Shown: positions 36,430-44,985 of the stretch, piece by piece
How the letters are laid out: the number at the start of each line of letters is the position of its first letter
Position numbering within the stretch: the stretch's first letter is position 1
NCBI RefSeq assembly: GCF_003932845.1
Contig: NZ_RQZH01000002.1
Location: 124,001 to 188,000 of the forward strand
Origin: Prevotella sp. OH937_COT-195
Lineage (GTDB): Bacteria; Bacteroidota; Bacteroidia; Bacteroidales; Bacteroidaceae
Reading direction: 5' to 3'
Length of the DNA stretch: 64,000 nt
Position numbers and translations under genes: made by a program
Notes under the pieces: generated by a model
The model's database searches: none
What the model saw: only the letters and a program-made list of their open reading frames with translations
Told to the model about the DNA's origin: nothing

Positions 36430-36620
36430 TGGAGGATTGCCGTATGAAAAAGATATATATAAAACCTTTGATTGAAGTGATTTACGCTGCTTGTCAGAAA
36501 TCTATTCTCGGAGGAAGTTGGAACGACCATGCAGATTCAAAGCAGAACAACGATTTCTTTGATGAGGACATGGAAGATGATGAGTTGGAACTTGTACATC
36601 GCGATGTATGGAACGACTGA
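36429..36620 (+). CDS. Small acidic peptide coupled to the large surface protein
   Basis: A 63-residue protein (58 if the internal ATG at 36444 is used) starting MEDCRMKKIYIKPLIEVIYA, with a CQKSILGGSWNDH middle and a strongly acidic end (FFDEDMEDDELEL...VWND). The first ATG overlaps the upstream stop (TAATG), which suggests translational coupling. The start (KK, aromatic, P, E), the acidic end and the final W-aromatic/Asn-Asp echo the gene at 17602-17817, also downstream of a T9SS cargo. A G-G motif before SWNDH recalls leader cleavage sites, but that is speculative. A strong terminator follows. Confidence 0.7.
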   Translation: MEDCRMKKIYIKPLIEVIYAACQKSILGGSWNDHADSKQNNDFFDEDMEDDELELVHRDVWND

Positions 36621-36739
36621 CGAACGGTTTTCATGTGAGCAAGAATTCTATAAAAATGTTAAGTAATAAGACAACGGATAAGAGAAGTTTTTAATCCTGA
36701 AACATAGATAGTTTCAACGCTTACAGTGTTTTAATTACG

Positions 36740-36776
36740 GAGGGGGCATCAACCAATGCCCCCTCTTTCTTTTTGC
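36740..36776 (+). terminator. Terminator after the surface-protein operon
   Basis: AGGGGGCAT and ATGCCCCCT form a 9-bp stem around a 6-base loop, followed by CTTTCTTTTT. Confidence 0.9.
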
Positions 36777-36947
36777 CTTTATAACTCTGCACTTCCCGAC
36801 TCACTAAACCGGATAATCGAAATTTCTACACATGACATCGGAAAAGAGCCGGTATTTGAGAGTAAGCATCCGATATAAAACACTATAATTGTGATTTAAA
36901 ATAAATGATCATTTTTTTATTGTCTCTACATACCTATTTAGCATAAA

Positions 36948-36963
36948 CGGGAATATTATCCCG
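36948..36963 (-). terminator. Weak terminator of the alcohol dehydrogenase gene
   Basis: CGGGAAT and ATCCCG pair around a short loop and, on the minus strand, run into TTTATG. Confidence 0.4.
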
Positions 36964-36985
36964 CATCTCGTATTTTGTCGAAAAC

Positions 36986-38059
36986 TTATTTCATCAAGTC
37001 TTCGGTAATTATCACCACCGGTTTTATGAGGTCTCTCGGTTTGTCCTTCATAAGCATGAGAGCCTCTTCCATGTGTTCAAATCCGTTGAAGCGGTGGGTA
37101 ATGAGGTGTGAGAGATTGAGACGTCCGGCAGAAACGAGTCGTGCCAGTTTCTCCATGCGCAGTCGTCCACCGGGCATCAAGCCGCCTTTGATAGACTTGT
37201 GTCCCATGCCTACTCCCCATTCTACACGTGGAATTCTCACGAACTCGCCGCTGCCAAGATAGTTTACGTTGCCTATCGTCCCACCGGGTTTGAGTACGGA
37301 CACGGCTTCGGCAAAGGTGTCAACGGTACCTCCGGCTATAATTACGCGGTCAACGCCCTTGCCGTTGGTCAGTTTCATTATCTGCTCGGCAATGGAACCG
37401 TTGTGATAGTCTATTATCTCTGACGCGCCATACGCCTTTGCTGCCTTCGCGCATACAGGTCTGCTGCCTACTGCATATATGAAAGATGCTCCGGCAAGAG
37501 CCGCTCCGGCAACCGACATCAATCCTACGGGACCGATGCCGATGACGAGCACCACGTCGCCGAATTTTACATCGGCAAGTTCAACACCATGGAAACCTGT
37601 CGGAACCATATCGGAAAGCATGGTGGCCTCTACCGGATCGATGCCTTCCGGTATCAGTGCAAGGTTGCCATCTGCATCATTTACATGGAAATACTCACCG
37701 AACACACCATCCTTGAAATTAGAGAATTTCCAACCTGCCAGCATTCCGCCTGAATGCATCGATGAGCCTGCCTGTGCCTCAAGCGAATTCCAGTCGGGGG
37801 TAATGGCAGGAACGAGCACTCTGTCTCCGGGTTTGAAATCTTTTACCAAATTACCTACTTCCACAATCTCACCGGTTGCTTCGTGACCGAGAATCATGTT
37901 CTTACGATCTCCGATAGCCCCTTCCCATACGGTATGTACATCAGACGTACACGGTGCCACAGCAACAGGCTTAACAATTGCATCCATTGGTCCACATGAT
38001 GGTTTGTCTTTCTCAATCCATCCGGCCTTGTTTAGTCCGAGCATTGCAAAAGCTTTCAT
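36986..38059 (-). CDS. adh: Zinc-dependent NADP secondary alcohol dehydrogenase
   Basis: A 357-residue medium-chain dehydrogenase that interconverts secondary alcohols and ketones. It follows the clostridial/thermophile enzymes (CbADH/TbADH) closely along its whole length. Zinc ligands C37 and H59 are in place (APCTSD, ILGHEA), and the Asp in LSDMVPTGFHG corresponds to the third. GSRP after the Rossmann GIGPVGL motif is the signature of NADP preference in those enzymes. This is unusual next to surface-protein genes, and the similarity to Firmicutes enzymes may reflect old lateral transfer. It has its own promoter and appears monocistronic. Confidence 0.93.
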   Translation of the reverse strand: MKAFAMLGLNKAGWIEKDKPSCGPMDAIVKPVAVAPCTSDVHTVWEGAIGDRKNMILGHEATGEIVEVGNLVKDFKPGDRVLVPAITPDWNSLEAQAGSSMHSGGMLAGWKFSNFKDGVFGEYFHVNDADGNLALIPEGIDPVEATMLSDMVPTGFHGVELADVKFGDVVLVIGIGPVGLMSVAGAALAGASFIYAVGSRPVCAKAAKAYGASEIIDYHNGSIAEQIMKLTNGKGVDRVIIAGGTVDTFAEAVSVLKPGGTIGNVNYLGSGEFVRIPRVEWGVGMGHKSIKGGLMPGGRLRMEKLARLVSAGRLNLSHLITHRFNGFEHMEEALMLMKDKPRDLIKPVVIITEDLMK

Positions 38060-38162
38060 AATAATAGTGTTTAAAAGTTATAGGATATGGTTAATTAAAA
38101 CTTCACTAAAGATGTGACTGCCACCTTAAAACAAAATGCTGCAGTTAATCATAGTGATGTGA

Positions 38163-38193
38163 CAAAATTATGTAATAAAGCTCATATTAGCAA
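38163..38193 (-). promoter_or_regulatory. Promoter of the alcohol dehydrogenase gene
   Basis: On the minus strand, TTG (38191-38193), exactly 20 bases, then TAATTTTG (38163-38170). The leader is about 95 bases. Confidence 0.75.
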
Positions 38194-38336
38194 GTTTTTT
38201 ATAAAATAATTCACCTCAAAACGTAGTTAAATGATATTAATGCGAACCTTCGGTCGCCAGATCTTGTTTTTATTCCACTTAATCAGTAGGTTGGAAGTAA
38301 AATCGATACCTAAACTTGATAAAATGTGACACATGA

Positions 38337-38538
38337 TTAAACCCCAATCGGTCATTAAAACCCTCAACCGATTTTGTTCGATTGTTGAGCAGATGTACAG
38401 CCGTTTCATCGAAGGCGTAGCGGGATACGTCGAGATGTAATGGCTGTGCAGATGTCAGCAAGCGAGCTAAAGCAGTTGGGAAGCGTAACGGCAATAGCAA
38501 ATCTAAGCAAATGCGGTATAATGACCGATTTGGGTTAA
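38337..38538 (+). mobile_element. 202-bp dispersed element, copy D
   Basis: It begins TTAAACCCCAATCGGTCATT and ends TAATGACCGATTTGGGTTAA, with the same orientation as copy A and exactly the same 202-bp length. The internal stem reads TGTACAGCC against GGCTGTGCA, differing from copy A on both arms while mostly keeping pairing. Confidence 0.8.
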
Positions 38539-38617
38539 AGAAAGGTATCACGATGTAAATTTTTATCCGTCTTGATTTCCAACAAACATTTATTTTTTGA
38601 GGAGAGGGATTTATGAT

Positions 38618-38653
38618 AAAAGTCGCAAAGAAGCATATACTCCCTTGCGACTT
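38618..38653 (-). terminator. Terminator of the C10 protease gene
   Basis: AAAGTCGCAA pairs with TTGCGACTT. On the minus strand the stem is followed by TTTATC. Confidence 0.75.
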
Positions 38654-38674
38654 GAAAATGTAATGACAGTGGTA

Positions 38675-41245
38675 TTATTTCACAATTACCTTTCTTCCTT
38701 CAATGACATACAATCCGGCAGGCAACCCTTTGACAGAAGTGGCAGCTCGGCGCACGAGTTGTCCCTGTAGATTGTATATGTCGCGCGGTGCGTCATCGCT
38801 GACTGTAACACCTTCAATGCCGCTGGCTATACCGCTGACGATGAGTTTGCCGGGAATATATTTGAACTTGTAGTTTTGTGCCTCGCCACCACTAATGGTA
38901 AGTACATATTCTCCCTCCGGACTATCGTATGTGGCATTGCTTGTAACAGTTGGCGGTGTCGTTATCACGCTCTCGTCCTCTCCGTTTACAAATCCCTCGA
39001 AATGTAGCACAAACTCCGGGTCTTGCTCATATTGTTTGCGCGTTGCTTCCTCTACGGTTACCGTAAGTAGTGCTTTGGTAATGATTAAGTAACCATCCTC
39101 GTATGTAACGTCCGGAGCAGTGATTGTTCCCGGTTTGGCATGTATGGGATACCTTCCGACCGGAGACTCCGGTGTGGCTTCGGTATATATTTCAGGCTTG
39201 CCCGTAACATAATCGCCCAAGAGTTGATAAGCATAACTTTGAGGATTCTCTTCACCATACTTGCGTGTTGCATTGCTTGGCTTGATTGTGGTGCCGTATT
39301 CTTTGGCATTGGTAAATTTCTTCCAACCTTGGGTTCTGCCATAAAGATCTTTTGTGCCGGCCGGAATAACGAGTCTGCACTGTGTATCGCTCACACCATC
39401 GAATGCCATTGCACCTACTGTTGGCACGGTACGGCTTTCCGATCGCAATTCTTTTAACGAAATACAACTGCGCATAACTTCCCTGCCAAGACTCTCTACC
39501 GTTGCAGGTACCGTTACTTTTATGAGTTTTGCACAGCCTGCCAAAGCGTAAGCGTGTACTTTTGTAACGGTGTTAGGTATGGTATATTCGCCGGTAGCGA
39601 TAGGTGTTACGGCAATGAGTTCCGTACCGTCATTTGATAATATTTCATTTCCGTTAATGGTATATTCCTGCCCCTCGCTTGCATCAGAGAGTGTAAGTTC
39701 GCTCAACCTGTTGAGCAATGCGATGGCACCATCGCCAATCTTCTTTATCGTTTTCGGAAGTTTCAGAGTGCGTAGTTTGCTTGCCATGTAGAAAGCCTTG
39801 TATGGCAATTCGTCGTTTGCCGTTGTGTATGCGTTGCCGTCCTCAAACAAGTATGGCTCGCCTCCTGCCACAATACGGGCATCCGACAGGTCGAGATGGT
39901 ACATATTACCTTTTGTCTTGTTACCTTCGTTGTCTATGCCTGCCATCTCGCGTAACAGTTTCAGGTCGCTGCTGTTGATGTTTCCTTTAACTTTCAGTTC
40001 TCCCAAAAGTGTTCTGTCATCTACGGCAATCATGCTTGCCATGGTTCCGGCTTGTTCCATGGTGATGTCCATATTTTGGAGTTCTACGGGAGTTCCTCCT
40101 TCTATACCAATCACCATGTCTTGATAGTACTTCCATTCGTAATTCTCAACATCGAGCAGCGATACATCATAGTAACCGTCTCCTTCACCGTTCCATCCCC
40201 AGTTAACGCTTACTTTTCCGGTGGAGTCGTATCCGTCGAATACAAATTCGTGTCCAACCTGCTGCCAACCGTAGTTTGACACTCCGCCGTACATCAGCGG
40301 GCGATCGTTGCTCAATTCGTTGAATATGAGATCCATCCACTCTTCCGTGCTCTTTCCGCTTTGGTTGCGGTCATAGAACGTTGCGGTAGGTATTCCGAAA
40401 TTGCGTCGCAGTCCGTCCGCGGCTTTGTCTGTGTATGTTCCCGAACCACTGAGGCCGTATTCCATGTCGGATGCCACGCCGCAGTGATAACTCAACAAAG
40501 CAACAGCTTTTCCTTCGGTTTCGGTGTAACTACCTTCTTTGTATTCATCGAGCATGTTGTCATAATCATATATTGCCTCTTCGAAGTTCACCGTGAATGT
40601 TGCCACATGTCCTCCATCTTGTTTCACATTAACCGAGTGTGTTCCGACACCGCTTTTTGGATATTTGTTATGAGCAAGCACTTGTGCCATTGCCGTTGCA
40701 ACACATCCTACCACACAACGTTCGGTATCATTGCCATAGTCATGACCATCTCCCGAACCGGTGTTTGTTCCCGGTGGACAGTAGTTGTTGTATGGCACTG
40801 CCTGTCCCCATTTCGTAGTACACAACGGTGGAACTTCCGTTTTATATTTGGTGGGGTCAGGTTCAACCAGTTTTCTTGGCTGTCCTTTTGCTACAATTAT
40901 TTTAGCAGTTTCGTCCATCGCTTCGAGCCACCATTTAAGGTTCTCGTTACTTGTACTCTTATCGAATTTAGTATCGCTGTAACCAAGCACCTCCGGCAAA
41001 AGGTCATCTTTGGATACTACGGCAAATCCGCCTTCCTTGTATCCCAGCACCATTGTTGCCTTTTGGTTTTTCAGTTCAAATACTTCACCCATGCGCGGTG
41101 CACGATGTTGTTTCACGAGATGGGCATTTATTGCCTGTTTGGCGAGCAATTTCATTTCTGCTTTTGTCCTTGGCTTAGCCGATGCCGTTATGACACACAG
41201 CAGTGCAAGTGCTAAAAGCAATGTCGCTTTCTTGATGTTTAACAT
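38675..41245 (-). CDS. C10-family cysteine protease with LRR and MBG domains, T9SS cargo
   Basis: An 856-residue secreted protease related to streptopain (SpeB) and Prevotella interpain A. In order: signal peptide (to SA, residue 23); inhibitory propeptide (about 24-135); C10 catalytic domain with nucleophile C181 (VVGCVATAMAQVL), H332 (QVGHEFVFDGYD) and NWGWNG (348-353); BspA-like LRR repeats (about 490-640); two MBG-type domains (RKYGEENPQSY and RKQYEQDPEFV starts, about 655-800); and a T9SS tail (IYNLQGQLVRR...GLYVIEGRKVIVK). It probably cleaves host proteins at the cell surface. No C10 inhibitor gene is seen beside it. Confidence 0.92.
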   Translation of the reverse strand: MLNIKKATLLLALALLCVITASAKPRTKAEMKLLAKQAINAHLVKQHRAPRMGEVFELKNQKATMVLGYKEGGFAVVSKDDLLPEVLGYSDTKFDKSTSNENLKWWLEAMDETAKIIVAKGQPRKLVEPDPTKYKTEVPPLCTTKWGQAVPYNNYCPPGTNTGSGDGHDYGNDTERCVVGCVATAMAQVLAHNKYPKSGVGTHSVNVKQDGGHVATFTVNFEEAIYDYDNMLDEYKEGSYTETEGKAVALLSYHCGVASDMEYGLSGSGTYTDKAADGLRRNFGIPTATFYDRNQSGKSTEEWMDLIFNELSNDRPLMYGGVSNYGWQQVGHEFVFDGYDSTGKVSVNWGWNGEGDGYYDVSLLDVENYEWKYYQDMVIGIEGGTPVELQNMDITMEQAGTMASMIAVDDRTLLGELKVKGNINSSDLKLLREMAGIDNEGNKTKGNMYHLDLSDARIVAGGEPYLFEDGNAYTTANDELPYKAFYMASKLRTLKLPKTIKKIGDGAIALLNRLSELTLSDASEGQEYTINGNEILSNDGTELIAVTPIATGEYTIPNTVTKVHAYALAGCAKLIKVTVPATVESLGREVMRSCISLKELRSESRTVPTVGAMAFDGVSDTQCRLVIPAGTKDLYGRTQGWKKFTNAKEYGTTIKPSNATRKYGEENPQSYAYQLLGDYVTGKPEIYTEATPESPVGRYPIHAKPGTITAPDVTYEDGYLIITKALLTVTVEEATRKQYEQDPEFVLHFEGFVNGEDESVITTPPTVTSNATYDSPEGEYVLTISGGEAQNYKFKYIPGKLIVSGIASGIEGVTVSDDAPRDIYNLQGQLVRRAATSVKGLPAGLYVIEGRKVIVK

Positions 41246-41294
41246 AATAACAAGTTTATTTTTTTATATAATTATATGATTTATTTTATTTATG

Positions 41295-41302
41295 CAAATA
41301 TA
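41295..41302 (-). promoter_or_regulatory. -7 element of the C10 protease gene
   Basis: On the minus strand TATATTTG, about 50 bases before the ATG. No TTG at the usual -33 distance. Confidence 0.45.
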
Positions 41303-41329
41303 ATAAATGTTAGTAATATTAAGAAATAT

Positions 41330-41362
41330 AAACCGCCGTTTTGTTTCCCAAAACAGCGGTTT
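41330..41362 (-). terminator. Terminator of the cleaved-adhesin gene
   Basis: AAACCGCCGTTTTG pairs with CAAAACAGCGGTTT with one mismatch. The stem is flanked by T-rich sequence on both strands and separates the adhesin gene from the protease promoter. Confidence 0.8.
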
Positions 41363-41417
41363 TTTCAGTTTATATCTTCCAAGGCTTAAAAAGTCTTATA
41401 ATTATCAAAACACTTGG

Positions 41418-44400
41418 TTATTTGATGATAACCTTCTGGTTGTTGATGATGTAAAGACCGTTCAGACCTTCAAGACTTGTAGCCTGCTTGCGAACGAGTT
41501 TTCCATCTATTGTGTAGATATCAACCGGCTTGCCGTCAACAGAAATATTCTCAATGCTTGTTGTTACGAGAATAAATGTTACAGGCTTAGACTCTTGACC
41601 GTTAGAATATACGGCTGACACTGCAAACTTGTGGCTGGCATTTTCCAGATTCTTAATTACTGCTGTCAATACATTTCCGTTAACGCTGGTGTAAAGTTCG
41701 CCGTCAACATAAATGTTGTAACTTGCAATCTCACCACCACCTTTAGAGAATGTTATGTCATCTAAGAGGAATATGAAAGCATCATCCTTATTTGAAATAT
41801 TGCGTATAGCGAAATACTTGGTTCCATCAGGTAAGTCCACAGAGATATTCTCCCAACCACCTGCAGTCTTACGATCTCCACCAATGGCAGTGAAATTTGC
41901 TACCTCTTTACCGGTTTCCGAATACAGTACTTGATAAGTCTGTGGGAATTTCTGTGTACCATCATTAGTGGTATAATGTGAAACATAGAAATTGATAGTC
42001 TGTGCAACACCCGGAAGTTCAGGACTAATCAGCCAGTCATCGTTCGGAATAAATTCACCTTGGGGATTATCTTCCGGAACTATGTACGAATAAATTGATG
42101 CCAAAGCCTTGTCGCCACTGTGCGGAATCATTGCCGTATTAGCTTGAGTAATGTCAAGTTGTCCGTCACCCTTGTAATCTCTTGGTGCCCATACAGTGTA
42201 TGCAAATGGATTTCCTTGAGAAGGATACATGGTACCTTGGAAGAAACCACCGGTAAGCCCCTTGTCGCCATCAATGAGAGTCCATTCACCGATATTCTCA
42301 TAAATCCAAATGGCATATGACTCAAAGTCTTCAGTAACCTCTGTAGTCGTATTTACAGGAGCTTTCCATGTCAGAGTCACAACACCGTCAGCCTCGGTTC
42401 CATTAAGATCCGTTGGAGCAGCAGCAGTAGATTGCTTAACTGTTATAATGCTCTGAGTTGTATTGTTCTCGTCCTTAAGGTCACCTTCGGATGTTACAAC
42501 TGCCTTCAGTGTCACATCACCCGGTTCATCGAAGATTGTTGTTTCATATTCGAAATTGAACTGTTTTTTCTCAAACATCTTCAAAGCTTCCGTAACATTC
42601 TCTGTCTTTATTTTCCTTTCTCCTGCATAGAAATCAACCGTATAACTGTTACATGTGTTCTCTCCGTTATTTTCAACGGTAACCACTACGGTTGCCTTTT
42701 CACCTGCTTTAACTATTTCAGGAGCAGTCATTTCAATTCCAAGGTCGTCAGAATAGAAATCGCGAACCATTATGTTGTCAATGATTACGTTGTCGGTAGG
42801 TGCTGCAAAGTTGCTCACAAAACGTAACTGTGCATATCTGCTGCCTTTCAGACTTGACAAATCAACTTTAATTTTCTCATATTCATCTTTCAACTCTACA
42901 TCAGTAATCTTTTCAGGTTCTGCACCGTCTTTTGAACCATAAATAGCAAGATTAGAGTTTGCATTACCTCTTTTGGCATCGAACAACAGAGTCGGATGTG
43001 CTGCAGGATTCAAGTTCAGTTTACCTGTAGACAGATAGCCTTGCCCCGGTTGAGCACCATCTCTCATACGGAAATCAAGAGCCACGCCGTCACCATCTGT
43101 TGCATCTTCAGAAATATAAAGACCGGATACTACTCCGTCACTATACCATACATAATGGAACTTTCTATCTTTCAGACCTTCAAATAAAGGAAGTTCGTAT
43201 GGTTTGCCTACAAGGATATCGCTACTTACAAAACTCTTATTGGTACCTGCCGCATTCTTTGTCTGCACTCCGAAGAACTTGAAACCTTGATCTCCTTCAT
43301 CAAGAGTTGCATCAGCATGCTCGTAAGAATCTTTATTCTTTACGGTTGCAAGAAGTTCATCCAAATCAAGATATTGGTATCCCCACAATTCCTTAATAAC
43401 TAATGTGTAAACGTCGTATTCTATTTCGGCAGGGTTAACATATCCACCCTGAACACCGGAATTTACGAGATCCCACTTGAAACCAATTTTGTTTGACATG
43501 TCGGTAGCAGTCATTTCATTGGGAAGTTTAGGAATATCGGAACCTACATATACTTCTACAAAATCACTCTTTACACCGGGCTCCCCTTCCTTGTCGTAAG
43601 GAATAGCATAATATTTATGTGTGGCATGGGTCATACCATCTTTGTCATCAAAGTTGAGCTCCTGTCCTTTGGTTACGGGACTGAAAGTTTTCACCTTTAC
43701 ATTATCACGGAAAACTTCAATCTTAGAAATGTTATCGCCAAGGTCATCACCCTTTACATTTTTCGTTGGAGCTATAACCTTTACGCCAGCCTCAAGTTTA
43801 CCTTCTGCCGCGGGTGTAACTTCTATTGTCGGAGCTGCCGGAGATTCTTCTGTAATTGTACCAACCGTGATATTTATGTTCTTTGCATAAAGATAGAATT
43901 TATCGGGGTCTGTCACGGCATGAATACCGAAATAGTAATAACCCTCCTCTTGAACAACTATTCCTTCTTTACCATAAGCAGTATACTTATTATTTTCGAT
44001 TGTCTTTTTCGTAACTATCTCTGTTCCTCCATTTAGAGCATTGGCAGTAGGAGTGTCATCTGCCTTTACCATTTTTATTTCAAAAGACTCAGGGAATGAC
44101 GCTAATCCTGCTGCAAGTTCAACGCTAAAATTATAACTCTTTCCTGCCACAAGTTTTATTCCTGGAGTTATCAACCAATCGTCTCCTTGATTTGTAGAAT
44201 GGTATTTGTAAGCTGCACATTTTTGACTTACATAGTATTCCCATGTCTTTGAGTCATTATTAGCATCAATTACCGTAAGTTCACCGAATTTTTCTTCAGT
44301 AGAGATGTCATTTATATATGGCAACTCATCCACTTTTGCAGCCTTTTTAAAATTGTTACGTACCGCGGAAGTGCCGATATTATCATTCCATATTTTTTCA

Positions 44401-44609
44401 AGTTCTGTTTTATCAGCCCTTCCACTTTCAATCGCTTTTATGAGAATATTCTCCTTCGACATGTTTCCGAAGTTCAGTCTCTCCGTAGATTTAATTGTGT
44501 TTCTCCCCTTTAGGATAGCCTTTTCGGCAACTAAATCCTGAGCACAAACCGGAAATGACAGCAGCCCCGCCGCCGCGATTACCATTAAAGATGTAAGTTT
44601 TTTACTCAT
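41418..44609 (-). CDS. Cleaved-adhesin/choice-of-anchor surface protein, T9SS cargo
   Basis: A 1063-residue secreted protein. The signal peptide ends in PVCAQ. Three jelly-roll regions resemble the cleaved-adhesin (PF07675) family of gingipains and haemagglutinins. The first has GDDWLITPGIKL and SYNFSVELAAG near 140-170, the second QGYLSTGKLNLNPAAHP near 540, and the third NDDWLISPELPG near 890. Between them are FN3-like strands and a CARDB-like segment (VVTVENNGENTCNSYTVDFY, about 680). The T9SS-type tail is IYTIDGKLVRKQATSLEGLN followed by GLYIINNQKVIIK. It probably binds host or bacterial surfaces. It lies directly upstream of the C10 protease on the same strand, each with its own signals. 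Confidence 0.85.
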   Translation of the reverse strand: MSKKLTSLMVIAAAGLLSFPVCAQDLVAEKAILKGRNTIKSTERLNFGNMSKENILIKAIESGRADKTELEKIWNDNIGTSAVRNNFKKAAKVDELPYINDISTEEKFGELTVIDANNDSKTWEYYVSQKCAAYKYHSTNQGDDWLITPGIKLVAGKSYNFSVELAAGLASFPESFEIKMVKADDTPTANALNGGTEIVTKKTIENNKYTAYGKEGIVVQEEGYYYFGIHAVTDPDKFYLYAKNINITVGTITEESPAAPTIEVTPAAEGKLEAGVKVIAPTKNVKGDDLGDNISKIEVFRDNVKVKTFSPVTKGQELNFDDKDGMTHATHKYYAIPYDKEGEPGVKSDFVEVYVGSDIPKLPNEMTATDMSNKIGFKWDLVNSGVQGGYVNPAEIEYDVYTLVIKELWGYQYLDLDELLATVKNKDSYEHADATLDEGDQGFKFFGVQTKNAAGTNKSFVSSDILVGKPYELPLFEGLKDRKFHYVWYSDGVVSGLYISEDATDGDGVALDFRMRDGAQPGQGYLSTGKLNLNPAAHPTLLFDAKRGNANSNLAIYGSKDGAEPEKITDVELKDEYEKIKVDLSSLKGSRYAQLRFVSNFAAPTDNVIIDNIMVRDFYSDDLGIEMTAPEIVKAGEKATVVVTVENNGENTCNSYTVDFYAGERKIKTENVTEALKMFEKKQFNFEYETTIFDEPGDVTLKAVVTSEGDLKDENNTTQSIITVKQSTAAAPTDLNGTEADGVVTLTWKAPVNTTTEVTEDFESYAIWIYENIGEWTLIDGDKGLTGGFFQGTMYPSQGNPFAYTVWAPRDYKGDGQLDITQANTAMIPHSGDKALASIYSYIVPEDNPQGEFIPNDDWLISPELPGVAQTINFYVSHYTTNDGTQKFPQTYQVLYSETGKEVANFTAIGGDRKTAGGWENISVDLPDGTKYFAIRNISNKDDAFIFLLDDITFSKGGGEIASYNIYVDGELYTSVNGNVLTAVIKNLENASHKFAVSAVYSNGQESKPVTFILVTTSIENISVDGKPVDIYTIDGKLVRKQATSLEGLNGLYIINNQKVIIK

Positions 44610-44630
44610 AACTGTTTTTTTTTAGTGAAA

Positions 44631-44638
44631 CAAAAATA
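44631..44638 (-). promoter_or_regulatory. -7 element of the cleaved-adhesin gene
   Basis: On the minus strand TATTTTTG, 22 bases before the ATG. No clear -33 box. Confidence 0.45.
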
Positions 44639-44877
44639 TTAACTAATTATTTAGGTTGTGAAAAACTTTCAGAATGTTTTCAATGTTAATCTCAAAATGT
44701 ACAATTTCTATTACGTTACAATGTGTGTGCGTTGTTCACGAGTTGTCAGGAAGACCTCTCAATGATGGCAAATTTATAAAAAAATACAATATGTTCCAAA
44801 TTTTTTGATAATTATTTTTGCATTTTATATGAAAAATTATTAAATAAAGCAGATTTCATAAATTATTGCCTTAAAAA

Positions 44878-44985
44878 TTAAGTTTGTTTTGTCGGGTAAT
44901 GTTTTTCGTATTCAGGTCTATTTTCGTTCCAAAACATTGGTTCGTTCATTAATACGGCTCGGCATATTCCTCCGCTCACTACCAT
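44878..44985 (-). CDS. 35-residue possible small protein
   Basis: A short ORF beginning MVVSGGICRAVLMNEPMFWN and ending in a polar NRPEYEKHYPTKQT. A TAACTTTG promoter box lies about 30 bases upstream. No family is recognised. It could equally be a leader in front of the adhesin gene or a chance frame. Confidence 0.3.
   Translation of the reverse strand: MVVSGGICRAVLMNEPMFWNENRPEYEKHYPTKQT

Larger units (their letters stand above)
36621..36985. other. Convergent intergenic region
   Basis: About 365 bases between convergent genes. It holds the plus-strand terminator at 36740-36776 and a weaker hairpin (36948-36963) that would end the alcohol dehydrogenase transcript. Nothing else is seen. Confidence 0.6.
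38060..38674. other. Intergenic region with repeat copy D
   Basis: About 615 bases holding the adh promoter, the full 202-bp element copy D and the terminator of the C10 protease gene. No gene is supported. Confidence 0.6.

Noticed and set aside
36444..36470. Double-glycine leader-type bacteriocin precursor
   Set aside because: The GG in the 63-residue peptide is followed by SWNDH and an acidic tail, and no peptidase-transporter gene is nearby, so a bacteriocin call is not supported.
40361..41215. 284-codon plus-strand ORF opposite the C10 protease
   Set aside because: It is the complement of a well-supported protease gene with intact active-site motifs and has no features of its own.
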